A stretch of DNA of 64,000 nt from Aspidiotus rigidus. Taxonomy: Eukaryota > Arthropoda > Insecta > Hemiptera > Diaspididae. Below the pieces are notes generated by a model. That model made no database searches. It worked only from the letters and a program-made list of their open reading frames with translations, and was not told the DNA's origin. The first letter of the stretch is position 1. The number at the start of each line of letters is the position of its first letter. The position numbers and the translations under genes are program-made. The stretch spans positions 744,001-808,000 of the forward strand of contig JAVHKY010000065.1 in NCBI GenBank assembly GCA_035079385.1, given 5' to 3'. Of this stretch, positions 22,291-34,359 are shown piece after piece.

Positions 22291-23130
22291 CAAAAAACTT
22301 ACCAGTCTTCATCCAATGCGAGAAAGCGCGAAATTCAACGGCGGCAAACGCGAATCAACGTGAAATTGGCTAATGGACGCGAGGGGCGCAAAAAAACGTA
22401 GAAGCGACGAGAAAACACGAATTTAACGAGATAAAAACGAGAACGTAAAGAGCAGATTCACGCGACTGAAGAAAAGACAAACTCTCGATTGCCTGCATTC
22501 GCGATTACGAAAAGTAGAAGAACGTTTAAATAGATAAAAAAGGAACTTCCCTCAAAAATACATCAATATTACGTCGAAACACTTCGCGATACATGAGCTG
22601 AACCGAGATCAAACCGAGTAACCGCTAGCAAAGGTACAATAAAGGTAAGAAGCCTCGAGCAAAGCGGACAAAAACTCCAGAATACTCCAAGAGAGTAAAC
22701 AGAGGGCAAGCTAAACAAGAACCGCAGAAAAATATTGGAGTCGCGAGCACTTTCGGTTAAACAACCGCACCATGAAAGTCTTGTGTCATATGGGTATCTC
22801 TTTATATCTCTCATCTTCCGTGCCACTTCGTTATAAGTTGATCGATTGGTGTACGATCTCGTTCTCGAAAATTCTTTACGTTGGTCATCGTTACGCGATA
22901 TTATGAAAAGTTCGCTCCGAAGGTGATCTGCAATAAGGCCATATGAAAGTACAGCTCCGCTTGTGCGGAGTACGCAGTATACATCGAGATAAACAAGATA
23001 AGGACATTCTCGTATCATTATTTAGGATAGAGAAACAGTTTTGCCGAAATTTTAAATTTTTCTAGTACATTTTCACGATTTTGGAACAAATTCCTCATTT
23101 TACGTTAGCAAAACCGTATCTCCTCTTACT
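22291..23130 (-). repeat. 840-bp tandem unit, copy 2
   Basis: Same content as copy 1; its 149-codon minus-strand frame (22,569-23,018) differs by one residue (K for E). The donor-like GTAAGT recurs at its left end near 22,300. Confidence 0.85.
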
Positions 23131-23600
23131 CAAAAAACTTACCAGTCTTCATCCAAGGCGAGAAAGCGCGAAATTCAATGGCGGCAAACGCGAAACGCTT
23201 GCTCCGAACGACGACGCAACGTGAGATTCGCTAACGGATGCGAGGGACAAAAACGAGAACGAAAAAAGCGGCAGAAACGCGACGACTCACAAAATTTACG
23301 CGACTGAAGAAAAGACAAACTCTCGATTAGCTGCATTTGAGATTACGAAAAGTGAAAAAAGTACGTTTAAATAAAACGGGGAAAAAAAGATGCCTCAAAA
23401 ATACATCAACAATATTACATCGAAAAACTTCGCGATACATTAGCCGAATCAAGACTGAATCGAGTTACCTCTAGTAGAAGTACAACCAAGTTAGGTAGCC
23501 ATTACATCGAAAAACTTCACGATGCATGAGCCGAATCGGGACCGAACCGAGTTACCGCTAGCAAAAGTACAACCAAGTTAGGAAGCCTCTCGCAAAGCGG
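23131..23600 (-). repeat. 840-bp tandem unit, diverged partial third copy
   Basis: Begins with the same CAAAAAACTTACCAGTCTTC junction, then diverges with insertions and a short internal duplication (CATCGAAAAACTTCRCGATRCAT at about 23,420 and 23,505). It lacks the long minus-strand frame. Confidence 0.7.
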
Positions 23601-24398
23601 ATTTAAACTTCGGAAACGATTCCAAAGGAAATACTGTCGAAAGAGCTGCGAGCGAGCGCGTTTTATAGGCGACGAGAGCTCGTGCTCACACCGATTTTCA
23701 ATTCTCTCCTCCCAGCGTGCGCGAAAGCTCAAATTAGCGCGCGAAGTAGCCCAATGATGTAATGACTCCTAATCAACTCGACCCCCACTCGTAGTATCGC
23801 ACAGATTCTCTCTTCCCAGCGTGCGCAAAAGCTCGATGTTGTGCGAAGCTGCCCAATAATATTCGATCTACCGGGCCCCACTCGAAAAATGTGCGAAAAA
23901 AATTGCACGTGTGAATAAGCAACCCTTCTCCCTTCTTCCGCACTCTCTCTGTTACACTCGATTCAACATCATACGAGTATTTTCTGAGAATTTTCCATCA
24001 CCCGCATGTGAACGCGAATACGAGAATACCGCGTCGAGAGAGCGCGAAGAAATTTGATTTGCATGATTTCGACTCGAATCAAAAGCTCGTGTTGAATCTT
24101 CGAAGCGTATATTTTGTAAATAAAAGCCTGCGTATAATACTCCCCTTAATCCCTTGTTTGAAAAAGAGTTTGAGGCTTACGATAAAAATCTTTCGATGGG
24201 GTTTCTCAAACTGAGGAGGAATTATAAAAACTTACCTATTCGGTCCAGGTAGCTCTGGCGCATTTTAATAGAGTATTATAAATGTATTACGTTTCACACT
24301 TAGCAATGGTAGAAAGAAGATGCGATTCTTATACCCAAAAGATTACAATTATGTCTACCCTTGCTATACATAGCCCATAGAACAAAAAGTTTTCGTTC

Positions 24399-24446
24399 GA
24401 CGTATTTCTTTGTAACAATTTTGACGTATTTCTTTGTAACAATTTT
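24399..24446. repeat. 24-bp perfect direct duplication
   Basis: 24,399-24,422 is repeated at once in 24,423-24,446 (core GACGTATTTCTTTGTAACAA). Confidence 0.85.
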
Positions 24447-24915
24447 TCGACGGTCTCATAGCAATTCTGATGACCGTTCTTTCCCCCTCGTATAGATTAG
24501 TGTCTTAAGAATTCGCTATAAAAATGCAAGTTATAGAAAAGAAGTATGAAATACCGAAACTACCCGTATTTTTCCGAAACTCCATCTAAGAACAATGGTT
24601 TGACAAATTTTTGATGTTCAGAAATTATGAGAAAGCCGCAGCCGTGAACGTTTCTTACGAGTATATGAATGTTCATCGGATGGCTAACCACCATATATTT
24701 TGAACATTGATGAAGTTAGTTCTTTGCAAAAAATTCCGTCGAATAGTCTCATTTTCGTCATCTCATCTTCTTCCACTCTGTACTGCTTTAATTTTCTCGG
24801 GAATTCGTCTTTCAATTGATGATTCGTCCTCATCCATTCTCCTAAATAGCATCCAAAATGATACTTTATCACCACCCCCCATGGTAAAGACCAAAAACAA
24901 CTTTGATTATGCGAC

Positions 24916-24999
24916 GCTCGTTATCCCTATTCCATCGCTCGTTATCCCTATTCCATCGTCTTACAAATTCTACAAAACGTCTTACAAATTCTACAAAAC
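24916..24999. repeat. Two adjacent 21-bp tandem duplications
   Basis: 24,916-24,936 equals 24,937-24,957; then 24,958-24,978 equals 24,979-24,999. They lie in a 158-codon plus-strand frame (24,707-25,183), where they give LVIPIPS twice and SYKFYKT twice. The frame is not otherwise recognisable as a gene. Confidence 0.8.
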
Positions 25000-26214
25000 G
25001 CCTACATCAATAAAATTCGATGGATTCGGCATTTCTGTAACAATAAGGGCTATTTTTGTGACAGGTATAATTATGTACACCTCATCTGGTTGGCCCGTTA
25101 CTCGAGTTAGAATCATACATGTATTCTACAAAAAGGTTTCTGAAATCCTGAAACGATCCCAGGGGAATTTATCACACCTATAAAAACAAACCCGCCCTAC
25201 AAACTTCTCCAATTTCGAAACCAGATTTTTTGTCGCCCCTCCGTAGTCTTCCCATAGGACACTCTTTCTCTACCAAAAATATACTGATCGTTGACATAAT
25301 GCTGGAATATTGGTACAGATATTTAATAGTTTTAATGGAAAAATGCCTTCATCCAACTCCAGGAATTTCTCGTTTTTTACGGTTCAACATCAATTTCTCA
25401 TGTCTCGCTATTAGTATTAACAACGGCCAACATAAATTCAACATAATTATTTAAATAACCCATAATACACATTTGATTGATGGTAGTTCTTCCCACCCCC
25501 TCCCTGCCTCTCATTGTTTTCACATAGTAGCATCTAAAAAAATCTTTCACATTCACTCACATGGTGAAAGCCAACAACAACTCACATGCATGTCGAAAAA
25601 ATCACTTCTCGTACTTTCAGTTCCATGGCCTCTCAAACTTTTTATCAGAAAAAAATAGAGAGAAATAAAGCGGTCCCGGCGCTACCTTCCAGGCGTCATC
25701 AATCGCTTCAGGCAAATAATATACCATACAAGGATCCTATATCAAAATAAGAAATCGCAAAATTTTTCTTGGGCTGTGTTTATTACAGTTCAATTCTAAT
25801 ATATTTACACCTCGGATTCACTAGTAATTATGTGTAGTATCTTCACTAATTCATTGTAGTTTGCACTAAAAATTAAATCTAAGCGATATTTATACAATAT
25901 GCAACCAAAAATACTTAAATAATTGACTTGCATACACCAATCCTCTAAAGAAGGACCCTTGTGTAGGGTAGAATGTGCTTCCCTGAACAGAACAATAAAG
26001 AAGGGAAGTTGATAAGATGAAAACTATTCTCCATAGATCTCCCACACATACCCTCTACCCTCTGCTACAATTGTGCAGTGGCCAACATTCAATCATTTCC
26101 AGTATACTGCAAAACTCACTTTTCCCACCGCTGCTCTATATATAATAATCACGCGCTACTCACTTTAAATAAATCTATATAATATTACTATTGACATACC
26201 AACAGGCCTTGTTC

Positions 26215-27991
26215 TCATTCACTCAATAATGAACTTCGGCAGTCCTTAGCCAGGTGTCGATATCTCAGACAACGGGTGCATTGAATAATGGGCAAGCGGC
26301 ACGAATCTAGAGTGTGTCCTTTACATCTGCAATTCAAACAGCGGGTGTTTTTATTCACTCTTATAGGATTGGAGCTATTAGCACATTTTTGATCTCCCAA
26401 TTGTGAACTCTCGGCAGTTGGTGTTTCGGGAGTTGGATTTGAATCGAATGTACCAGCACGCTTTTGACTTGTGCCTTGCAATGGTGAACTCTGGGTATGC
26501 GATGTTATAGGCGTTGATTTCTCTAAAGATGTTCCTTTACTCGGTATTGGCATGGATGGAACTGATAAAAATGTATAAGAAAATTCATTAATACTTCATT
26601 CATTATGGAGGGCATAGGGGAGATAGATGAGAAATTAATTCCTTCATTTAAAAAGGGAGTAAAATTTCTAGTATAATAGTTTGAGGGTGGGATATGTGAG
26701 TCAATTTTTCTTTTACTCTATGCTTTAACAGGTTTAAGGGGGAATGGATGATATCATTTTCCTCTTCAGGGAGGACTCCAGTTATATTTGTAGCTGAAAC
26801 ACACAGGACGGTCTCTTTGTACACTAAAACAAAAATTAATGATCAAGACAATCTCTCTCTTAACAATCAGCTTCACTCTAATAGATTTGAAGGGGACAGG
26901 ATAGGCCTCTATTATGGATTTGAAAGGACACTAAATAAAGTTTCTAATTTCACATTACCTTCATTTTCTTCCAACTTATCATCTTTCATTGAATTTCTTG
27001 GTGCCTGTTCCACTTTTCTTGGTTGGCTCATCATCTTCTCTTTTGTATTTTCTGTACTCTTTGTATCTTGATCAAATTTCTGGACTATTAATGGTCCTGA
27101 TGGAAGCAGCTTCTCCATTGTCGTTTTCTTGCATGGTGAAAGTATTGGTGAAAGAAGAGGGGGTCTCCTAGCGAACGCATTTAAAATAATCTCCACAGAT
27201 AGGTTTTCCTGTGAAATTTTTGGCACTTCTACAGGAGAAATAGACAAATTATTTTCTCGACCACTTGATAACTTTGTGGATTCTTCTCCAACGGAGTGTA
27301 GAATTGAAGGAAGTGTAGAGGGTATACTCATTTGATCATTTTGACGAGCAGAGAGGAGAGAATTGTTTGAACAGGCAGAGGGAGGAACCACCCTGATCTC
27401 CATAGAAGGGTTTTCCTGCGCAATTGCAATTTCCGGCACTTCTATGGTGGGAATGAACGAGGATTTTTTTTGATCGCTTGATACCTCCGAGGATTTTTTT
27501 TGATCGCTTGATACCTCCGTTAAATTCCCTTCTACTGAGTTTAGAATTGGGGAAAATATAGAGGGTATTTTTTTTTTATCGCTTGATACCTCCGTTAAAT
27601 TCCCTTCTACCGAGTATAGAACTGGGGAACATATAGAGGGTATTTTTACCAGATTATTTTGAGAAGCAGGAGGGAGAACTTTTTCAACATCATTTTCTTC
27701 CGCAGCTTGCCTTCCGTCTGGATCAAGCCCAGACATCAAAATGTAAAACCGGTATTCCTTCATTAGTTTGATCAGGTCATGTATATTCATCATTTCAGGA
27801 GGGATACCAATGTTCGACAATACGGATCTTTGATCCGATGGAATCTCATAGTTGTGGTCGGTGAACATATTTAGTTCTGCCCTCAATAATCTGTTTTCAC
27901 GAATCATTGTGCGAATAACTTCGAGGGCGATATCGGCAAAACTTTCAGGTGATATTTGAAAGGAGGCCATTTTCTGTAACAGATCAAACAT
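26215..27991 (-). CDS. Two-exon gene for a 459-residue protein with two CCHC zinc knuckles
   Basis: Exon 1 coding is 27,991-26,959 and exon 2 is 26,561-26,215, on the minus strand. The exon 1 frame runs past a GAAG|GTAATG donor. Splicing to the TTTTTATCAG acceptor at 26,562 joins phases exactly (G+TT, Val345). Residues 1-100 look folded and helical (FADIALEVIRTMIRENRLLRAEL). Residues 117-178 hold short repeats (SVEGNLTEVSSD). The middle is Ser/Pro/Lys-rich and probably disordered. The C-terminus has CX2CX4HX4C at C419-C432 and again at C439-C452, the retroviral Gag and CNBP type of zinc knuckle that binds single-stranded RNA or DNA. No protease, polymerase or LTR is seen nearby. It may be a domesticated Gag-like gene or a host RNA-binding protein. 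Met8 is an alternative start. Confidence 0.65.
26562..26958 (-). other. Intron of the zinc-knuckle gene
   Basis: 397-bp intron with GT at 26,958-26,957 and AG at 26,563-26,562 (minus strand); T-rich stretch before the acceptor. Predicted only from splice signals and frame continuity. Confidence 0.65.
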
Positions 27992-28023
27992 ATTTTACCG
28001 ATTTTCTTTTCTTCTGAATTGTC
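27992..28023 (-). other. Likely 5' UTR and upstream splice acceptor of the zinc-knuckle gene
   Basis: Minus strand reads CTTTTAATTTTCAG just before ACAATTCAG, about 31 bases ahead of the first ATG. This is a good acceptor, implying a further upstream non-coding exon. Confidence 0.4.
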
Positions 28024-30377
28024 TGAAAATTAAAAGTATACTTCATTCAAATAGTCTTTGAAACTGATTGAAGGACACAATGGTGAATGATCGTTTTTTG
28101 AAGATATCTATAGAACATCAAGGGTCTATCAACAAATGTTTCACGAATTCCAAGGAGGCGGGGTATGTCTATCTTTTAAAGGAAAATTTGAATAAAGACG
28201 GAACATGTTTTTTGGGGGAAGGGGATTTAAATTTCCATAATACACTAGGATCGATTATTTGATGGTCATGATTATCAAAAATCCTCCTTCTGATCTATAA
28301 TGTATGAAAGTGAGAATCCCTTCAGATAATTTCTTTGTATTTTTAATTTTCCAAAATCCCTCTCCTCCTATAAACGTATCACTTGATGATTTTCATGTCG
28401 CTCAAAAGCCGAAATCTCTACAAGTCTCACACCTATAGAGAAACAACCTAATAAACCCATCTTTGTCCCACCTTCTTGAAAGCGGTCATTCCTATACGAT
28501 AGGGGAAGTGAGAGCATACTACATTTTGAAAGTTCCTATCTTAAACACCTTGCTTTAGAGGCCATTGAAATTATTCACTACTGTAATAATAATGAGAAGC
28601 TTATCAACTCATATACACCTGACAATGAACTCATCAAACTGCTTTATTCCTCGTGTCTGCTCGGAGCGTCGATCATATCACGTCCTGATTCCTTATACTT
28701 TCGATTCTATTTTGTATTTCTCCTTATAGATGTGTTACTGACTTGTTTACACAGAGTGGAAATTTGAGTCAAGGAAGCAAGATAACTCAAGTAGGAAGAG
28801 GTAGAAAAAAAGACAACTGGTCGCATAGAGTTGGCCAAATTTGTGAAGTCTCGCACATACGGGGAAGAATGTGCCTCTCAGGGCTCACTCGCGCCACACG
28901 CTTGCCCCCATATAGTTTTATCCAACCTTCGACAATAGAACCAAAAGAGGCTTCGACCTGTGTAAAATTAATATTTTTGCGTAGAGCAGCGGAAGGCCTA
29001 GGCTAGTATACCAGTATTTTACTGCACAGCTAGTATAGAACTGCGTAGAACAAATAGTGTTCGAGGCTGATGACAATGAGAGTATTTCCGGAAAATTAAA
29101 GACTGTCTACTGATACTGAGAAGATCTGAAATTTGCGCGGCTTAATAAATTCACAAAATATAATAACGAAACGATATTTTCGAAATGCTGAAGATTTACA
29201 TTGGTACCGGTAAAGTCGTCACGAATCCACGGATACAAAAAAGGCGGTAGTTCAGCGTAAATTGTATTCAGATACCGAGAATGTGGAAAACAAGAACGAG
29301 TAAAATTCTTTTTATACAGAAATATTTCTCGAGTTATCGCGTATCAGCGATGATACCGTATTTATCACACTATCACGAAATTGATAGGAACACAAATGTG
29401 AAAAATATTGTTCTCAACGAAGCTTTTATAGTTATACGAAACACAAAGAACCCACCCAATTCCCGATCTGAAGTTCAGAAAAAAAAAAGAAGAAGATGAT
29501 GAGATTGAAATGTTCTACGAGATCGAGCATATTTTTACGTCTTCGTAAAAGCTCACTTTGAAAATTTTGAGGTAGACGTACATTTTTCGTAGACCAAATA
29601 GAGATCAAAGATTTGGAAATCGTTATTCGACATCGAGTATACCGAAGTTATTTAATGAGTGCATCAGTAAACTTATCGTTTATACCGGGGTATATTTCTT
29701 GTTACGATATTCGACGAAAAAGTACATCTCTGCACGAGGTAAAATTGTCCTTGCTGCTGTATGAACACATACTCCTAGGTTGATGCTTTACCTGAGACAT
29801 ATGACATAAATCTCTTCCTTAGATTTGCTAAAAGAGAGAAGTAAACTAAGGATTTTGACACTCTATATAGTATATGTATAGTGAGAATACGAAAAATTTT
29901 TCAAGGGGGTTGAATATAAGTATAATGAGACAGGGATGGAAAAGTTTTTTGTTGGTTGACATCATGAGAAGATGGGGCACTCGGAAAGATTTCGATGATG
30001 GACAGAATGAGTATCATGAGACGGGGTTCGCCTTCGAAAAATTGTGCTGGTAAGAATAGGAAAGGGAGGTGGGGGAGATTTCAAGAATTTTGCAGGTGAG
30101 CGGAATAAATATGATGAAGAAAAGCGTAAGGAATTGAAGAAATTTCGAATCTTTAGCTACATGTATTGTGAGATTTAAAAATTTTTAGGGACGGACGAAT
30201 TTGGAACACAGAGAGGCGCACTCGAAAAAATATTTGCATCTGACCTGGAATTCGGAAAATTTTGCTGGGCTGACACAATGGGTGAAAGTGGAGAGGCATA
30301 CGATTATTAAGAGATTAGAGTTTTGGAAAAATTTCATCAGTAGGCTAGAAGTAAGGAGATGTGACTTCCGTTAATTC
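28024..30377. other. No gene seen
   Basis: Would include promoter and upstream exon of the minus-strand gene if the acceptor at 28,023 is real. Positions 29,870-30,360 are purine-rich with loosely repeated GAAAATTTTGCTGG-like phrases. The 87-codon frame at 28,743 is unrecognised. Confidence 0.4.
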
Positions 30378-30790
30378 GTGTGGACAGCAAATGGACGGGA
30401 CGTGGACGTATTGTTGACGTCGAAATCGAGTCAACTTATTATTGTCAACTTTTTGAAATGTTTTGTCGACTTAAAATCGATTGCTCCGTTGTTTCGACTT
30501 CAGGTCGATGTGAAGTTCGTTGGTAATGTACGCTTTTCGACTCCAAATCGATGTCGAACTGAAGTCAATATTAAGTCGACAGTTTCTCAAAATTTTAAAT
30601 ATGAATTTTTACGTTAATAAATAGTCGATATTCATTGCTTGTGAAATACAGGTGGATTGACATGGAATAGACCTGAAAACGACGTCGATTGGAAGTCGAC
30701 TAGCGTACATCGCCAGAAAACCACAAATCGACTTGAAATTGACACAGCAGAGCATTTTAGAAAATTAAGAGTAGTCGACTCAATTTCGAC
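30378..30790. repeat. Cluster of GTCGACTT / AAGTCGAC-like palindromic motifs
   Basis: TCGACTT, AAATCGAT, AAGTCGAC and close variants recur a dozen or more times in both orientations, ending about 40 bp before block B. Possibly a degenerate foldback element at the array boundary. Confidence 0.45.
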
Positions 30791-30881
30791 GGTGACGATG
30801 AAATACGATAGTGAAGAAGAGCCCTATATTTGAAGAATATAGGTGAGAGTAATGCAAAGAGAGAATGTCTAGATAGGAAAA

Positions 30882-31079
30882 GGTCACAGACGGCTGGAGT
30901 GTCCGTCAGCCCCCTCTTAGCTTAGTTTCCGCGAGACAAAGTCCTTTGGAATGCAGCTCTCACCGCGTGCAGGTGCTAAGTAGGAGTTGAGGTTTGAATG
31001 ATAAGTAATATGCAACACGTATACCACTTCATTCAAATCTCCTTGAGAGCCAGGGACCCCACTCCCCCCACCCGCCGGG
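30882..31079 (+). ncRNA. PK element copy 9, first copy of block B
   Basis: Class I H4 (GAGGTTTGAATG with CATTCAAATCTC-type partner). The core helices equal the reference, and a GCCGGG terminal stretch follows. Closest to copies 3 and 10. Confidence 0.78.
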
Positions 31080-31541
31080 AAATTTTTAAATCTAGCTTCA
31101 CTTTTCGCTTTAGTAATGTACATTTGAATTTCTTACTACTTCTAGTATACTGAAAAAGTTATACAAATAAAAACGGCTAATTTTGGCTATTGGTGGAAGA
31201 AGAAAATGAAAATTCGCTAGTGACGGAATGTGGTTCCTTCGGATAATATTCTAAAATCGCTAATAGAATTAGTGGTAATGAATTACTAATAATATCGGAC
31301 CGAGCAAAGTGACGATTACCAAAAGCTGCTTATAAATAAATACATTGATATATAAAAATACAGGTGAATATAATTAACTACAAATACGAACAAAATGACA
31401 CATCTCGGTAGATTATTACAAGAAATTTTTGTATTTGAAAGAGTTCAATAAACTATTATATGCCTTGTTACTTAGGGGTATACTAAAGAGGGGAGGGAGT
31501 ATGACAATGAGCTATCTTCAGCGCGGCAAGAAGATTTTACA

Positions 31542-31580
31542 TCACAAATAAGAAGTCAAACATGACGCGAGGAAGAAACT
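31542..31580 (+). ncRNA. hp7 remnant, 5' arm deleted
   Basis: Only loop and 3' arm (ATCACAAATAAGAAG ... CATGACGCG ... GGAAGAAA) remain. A deletion joins TTTTACATC of the upstream stem region to the hp7 loop. Compare intact 33,464-33,536. Confidence 0.55.
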
Positions 31581-31791
31581 GACTTCGTCATTCAAAACAA
31601 TCCCATTTCTATACAAAATGATGAAAGAAATTAAAAAATACTACAGAACTACATTCATGTTCGAAATATCTATCAACATTATTTTAGAACTTGTTAAATT
31701 ATCACTAGGAAAATGTTACATTAAGAAAGGTTTGTACAAACAGATCAAGCATACTCTTGAAGATTGTTGTGCATTTTTCGGTATCGTTCAA

Positions 31792-31869
31792 ATTTCCTCG
31801 TAGGTTTAAGAAAAGGTGTAGGCGATTAATCAGACACACCCATCACCTCTTCTTTACCTTGGAGGAAAT
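31792..31869 (+). ncRNA. hp2 hairpin
   Basis: Same form as 7,697-7,774: ATTTCCTC/GAGGAAAT with AGGT/ACCT and AAGA/TCTT. Confidence 0.58.
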
Positions 31870-32099
31870 GGAATAAAATTGAGCCTTGAATGATTTATTC
31901 AGAAGTCGTACTTGAAGCAGAGTAACCCAATTTTCGTCTATAAACATACGCTAGGCTTACTGAAAATGTATCGAGCTACAACTACGCCTCCGGATTTCGG
32001 TCTTCTTGACGAATGTTTGCATCTTCATTTCTTAAAGGATGCTCTTACAACATGATTACTTGGTATCTTTCTAATAAATATTATCTCGAACTTTTTGGC

Positions 32100-32155
32100 A
32101 GGAACATGTAAGGTCCTAATGAATCAGTAACACATTAGTACCAAAACATGTTCCT
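32100..32155 (+). ncRNA. hp3 hairpin
   Basis: AGGAACATGT/ACATGTTCCT; GGTCCTAAT opposite ATTAGTACC; loop GAATCAGTAACAC. Confidence 0.54.
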
Positions 32156-32271
32156 ACAAAAAATTCAATGCTCAACATAGAATGACAGTTTGCATAAGAA
32201 CTTCACTGAAATAAATGCTCTTTTGGTTAAAAATGTGGAAAAGTTTGGAGTACTGGGAGAGCTTTCAAAAT

Positions 32272-32422
32272 CAGTGGCGTAGCCATGAAATTACCCCAGA
32301 GGTTTTAAAAAAAAGTTGTATGCAATACATTAACCCTTTCTTTAATTTTGATAATGTTTGAAGACGAATTGTTCAACTTTGGCAGGAATTTCGACCCCCA
32401 TTTCCTCCTGGCTACGCCTCTG
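32272..32422. mobile_element. Old hAT-type MITE remnant upstream of PK copy 10
   Basis: CAGTGGCGTAGCC ... GGCTACGCCTCTG; best preserved left end. Confidence 0.62.
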
Positions 32423-32512
32423 ATCAGAATGAATTTAGGATCCGAAATGGTCACCGAAGGCTAGACATATACATGAGAATTATGCGAAGAAAACATACGC
32501 GTGATTGGAAAA

Positions 32513-32711
32513 GGTCACAGACGGCTGGAGTGTCCGTCAGCCCCCTCTTAGCTTAGTTTCCGCGAGACAAAGTCCTTTGGAATGCAGCTCTCACCGCGTG
32601 CAGGTGCTAAGTAGGAGTTGAGGTTTGAATGATAAGGATAATATGTAACACGTATACCACTTCATTCAAATCTCCTTGAGAGCCAGGGACCCCACTCCCC
32701 CCACCCGCCGG
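32513..32711 (+). ncRNA. PK element copy 10
   Basis: Class I, with a few extra bases in the H4 loop. The core helices are intact. An hAT-type remnant lies about 90 bp upstream, as in copies 3, 4, 6, 11, 14 and 16. Confidence 0.78.
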
Positions 32712-33103
32712 GAAATTTTTAAATCTAGCTTCACTTTTCGCTTTGAATTTCTTACTACTTCTAGTATACTGAAAAATATAGAAAAGTTATACAAATAAAA
32801 ACGGCTAATTTTGGCTATTGGTGGAAGAAGAAGATGAAAATTCGCTAATGACGGAATGTGTTTCCTTCGGATAATATTCTAACATCGCTAATAGAATTAG
32901 TGGTAATGAATTACTGATAATATCGGACCGAGCAAAGTGACGATTACCAAGAGTTGCTTATAAATAAATACATTGATATATAAAAATACAGGTGATTGTA
33001 ATTAACTACAAATAAGTACAAAATGACACATCTCGGTAGATTATTACAAGAAATTTTTGTATTTGAAGGAGTTCAATAAATTATTATATGTCTTGTTACT
33101 AAG

Positions 33104-33279
33104 GGGTATACTAAAGAGGAGAGGGAGTATGACAATGAGCTATCTTCAGTGCGGCAAGAAGACTTTACATCAACTGTGACACTTGAATTACATAATATCT
33201 CCTTGCAAACTTGCGAAATTTTTGATTTTCGATTATGGCCGAAAAAAATATTGTTACTCAACCCTCCTCTCTAGTATCC
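33104..33279 (+). ncRNA. Long-range stem hp6
   Basis: GGTATACTA-AAGAGGAG-AGGGAGTA faces TACTCAACCC-TCCTCTCTAGTATCC with one to two mismatches. Confidence 0.45.
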
Positions 33280-33463
33280 TGATATTATTTAATTTTGGTT
33301 GAAAATCAATTTTTCCACTTGACTGATGAAAAAGTTGTACTCACTAATATGTCACGCATGACTCATTTGACCTCGATGTCGACAAATTGCGAAGTTGTCT
33401 TTTCCCATTATTGGTTAAAATGTATGCATTTGATGTATCTTATTCCTGACCTCTGTTCAATTT

Positions 33464-33536
33464 TTTCTTCCGCGTCATGGATTAGTTCTTATGATCAAAT
33501 CACAAATAAGAAGTCAAACATGACGCGAGGAAGAAA
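33464..33536 (+). ncRNA. hp7 hairpin
   Basis: Same strong stem as 7,249-7,321. Confidence 0.58.
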
Positions 33537-33750
33537 ATGACTTCTTCATTCAAAACAATCCCATTTGTATACAAAATTATGAAAGAAATTAAAAAATACT
33601 ACAGAACTACATTCACGTTCGAAATATCGATCAACATTATTTTAGAACCTGTTTAAATTATCACTAGGAGAATGTTACATTAAGAAAGGTTTGTACAAAC
33701 AGATCAAGCATACTCTTGAAGATTGTTGTGCATTTTTCGGTATCGTTCAA

Positions 33751-33828
33751 ATTTCCTCGTAGGTTTAAGAAAAGGTGTAGGCGATTTATCAGACACACCC
33801 ATCACCTCTTCTTTACCTTGGAGGAAAT
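33751..33828 (+). ncRNA. hp2 hairpin
   Basis: As 31,792, with one loop change (GATTTATCAG). Confidence 0.58.
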
Positions 33829-34057
33829 GGAATAAAATTGAGCCTTGAATGATTTATTCAGAAGTCGTACTTGAAGCAGAGTAACCCAATTTTCGTCTAT
33901 AAACATACGCTAGGCTTACTGAAAATGTATCGAGCTACAACTACGCCTCCGGATTTCTGTCTTCTTGACGAATGTTTGCATCTTCATTTCTTAAAGGATG
34001 CTCGTACAACATGATTACTTGCTGCCTTTCTAATAAATATTTTCTCGAGCTTTTTGC

Positions 34058-34111
34058 AGGAACATGTAAGGTACTAATAAATCAAACACATTAGTACCAA
34101 AACATGTTCCT
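34058..34111 (+). ncRNA. hp3 hairpin, best paired copy
   Basis: AGGAACATGT/ACATGTTCCT and GGTACTAAT/ATTAGTACC, 19 pairs; loop AAATCAAACAC. Confidence 0.58.
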
Positions 34112-34227
34112 ACAAAAAATTCAATGCTGAACACAGAAAGACAGTTTGCATGAGAACTACACTGAAATAAAAGCTCTAGTGGTTAAAAATGTGGAAAAGT
34201 TTGGAGTACTGGGAGAGTTTTCAGAAT

Positions 34228-34359
34228 CAGTGCCGTAGCCATGAAATAAAAGTCTTATGCGATACATTAACCCTTTCTTTAATTTTGATAATATTTGAAG
34301 GCAAATTTTTCAACTTTCGCAGTAATTTCGACCCCCATATCTCCATGGCTACGCCACTG
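34228..34359. mobile_element. Old hAT-type MITE remnant upstream of PK copy 11
   Basis: CAGTGCCGTAGCC ... GGCTACGCCACTG. Flanks TTCAGAAT and GTCAGACT match at 6 of 8. Confidence 0.6.

Larger units (their letters stand above)
24215..26214. other. Mostly featureless stretch between the 840-bp units and the zinc-knuckle gene
   Basis: Apart from the small tandem duplications at 24,399 and 24,916, I see only short frames. The minus strand has a donor-like GTAAGT at about 24,233. The region may hold downstream exons or the 3' UTR of the minus-strand zinc-knuckle gene. Confidence 0.4.
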
